Of a stretch of DNA of 5,655 nt, positions 5,598-5,655 are shown in pieces. Numbering within the stretch: position 1 is the stretch's first letter; each line of letters starts with the position of its first letter. The stretch lies in contig CAQJOC010000076.1 of the NCBI GenBank assembly GCA_948815685.1, forward strand, positions 1-5,655. The letters are read 5' to 3'. The position numbers were made by a program, and so were the translations under genes. The notes beneath the pieces are model-generated. The model made no database searches. It saw only the letters and a program-made list of their open reading frames with translations, and was not told the origin of the DNA. Origin of the DNA: an uncultured Eubacteriales bacterium (GTDB lineage Bacteria > Bacillota > Clostridia > Oscillospirales > Acutalibacteraceae).

Positions 5598-5655
5598 ATG
5601 TTAAAAAATATGATAAAACTACTTAGAGCTTATCCCGAAATTAGCGATGAACCCG
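5598..5655 (+). CDS. Start of an unidentified divergent gene (cut by the window edge)
   Basis: An open frame begins at ATG 5598 and reads MLKNMIKLLRAYPEISDEP to the edge without a stop, 19 codons. A second in-frame ATG at 5610 could be the true start. The purine stretch AAAGAAAG (5580-5587) is a weak ribosome binding site about ten bases before the first ATG. A promoter with a good -10 box stands upstream, and the peptide looks like the opening amphipathic helix of a soluble protein. Too little is visible to name a family. Support is positional: a divergent neighbour of dnaB with promoter and start in the right order. Confidence 0.5.
   Translation, partial: MLKNMIKLLRAYPEISDEP

Noticed and set aside
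1..5655. CRISPR array, tRNA or rRNA gene, riboswitch, or new defence-type system
   Set aside because: Nearly all the window is coding for four known housekeeping genes. I saw no spaced repeats, cloverleaf or conserved aptamer core in the two short non-coding regions.

Overview
The window is an AT-rich piece of a Clostridia-type Firmicutes chromosome. The evidence is the Gram-positive style Shine-Dalgarno sites, non-ATG starts, tight overlaps between genes, and the tilS-hpt-ftsH cluster typical of Firmicutes. A low-GC relative of the Oscillospirales/Ruminococcaceae is my best guess, because dnaB placed directly before tilS fits that kind of chromosome. That placement is recalled from general knowledge and was not checked.

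Layout, in the direction of transcription of the main unit (right to left): dnaB (replicative helicase), tilS (tRNA-Ile lysidine synthetase), hpt (hypoxanthine/guanine phosphoribosyltransferase) and ftsH (membrane AAA+ zinc protease) form one leftward block. dnaB and tilS overlap by 11 bases, tilS and hpt share one base (TAATG), and hpt and ftsH are 29 bases apart. This is almost certainly one operon with translational coupling. All four genes are full length with intact catalytic motifs. They cover replication fork unwinding, decoding of AUA codons, purine salvage and membrane protein quality control. Their grouping is a conserved housekeeping arrangement, not a dedicated pathway.

Right end (5527-5655): a 71-base divergent intergenic region separates dnaB from the first 19 codons of an unidentified rightward gene. 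It holds a good rightward -10 box that overlaps a possible leftward -10 box.

Left end (1-331): a weak intrinsic terminator overlaps the ftsH stop codon. Beyond it lies what appears to be the left end of an IS630-like insertion sequence: a promoter-like -10, small hairpins, and the helix-turn-helix start of a transposase running off the edge in the same direction as the operon. The transposase is not in one frame. It needs a -1 shift near codon 8 to be read, and probably carries a second frame lesion at the edge, so it is most likely a decayed copy.

I see no undescribed multi-gene system here. The points worth a second look are the ftsH start, the transposase frame break with its slippery heptamer, the stop-overlapping terminator and the shared divergent promoter.
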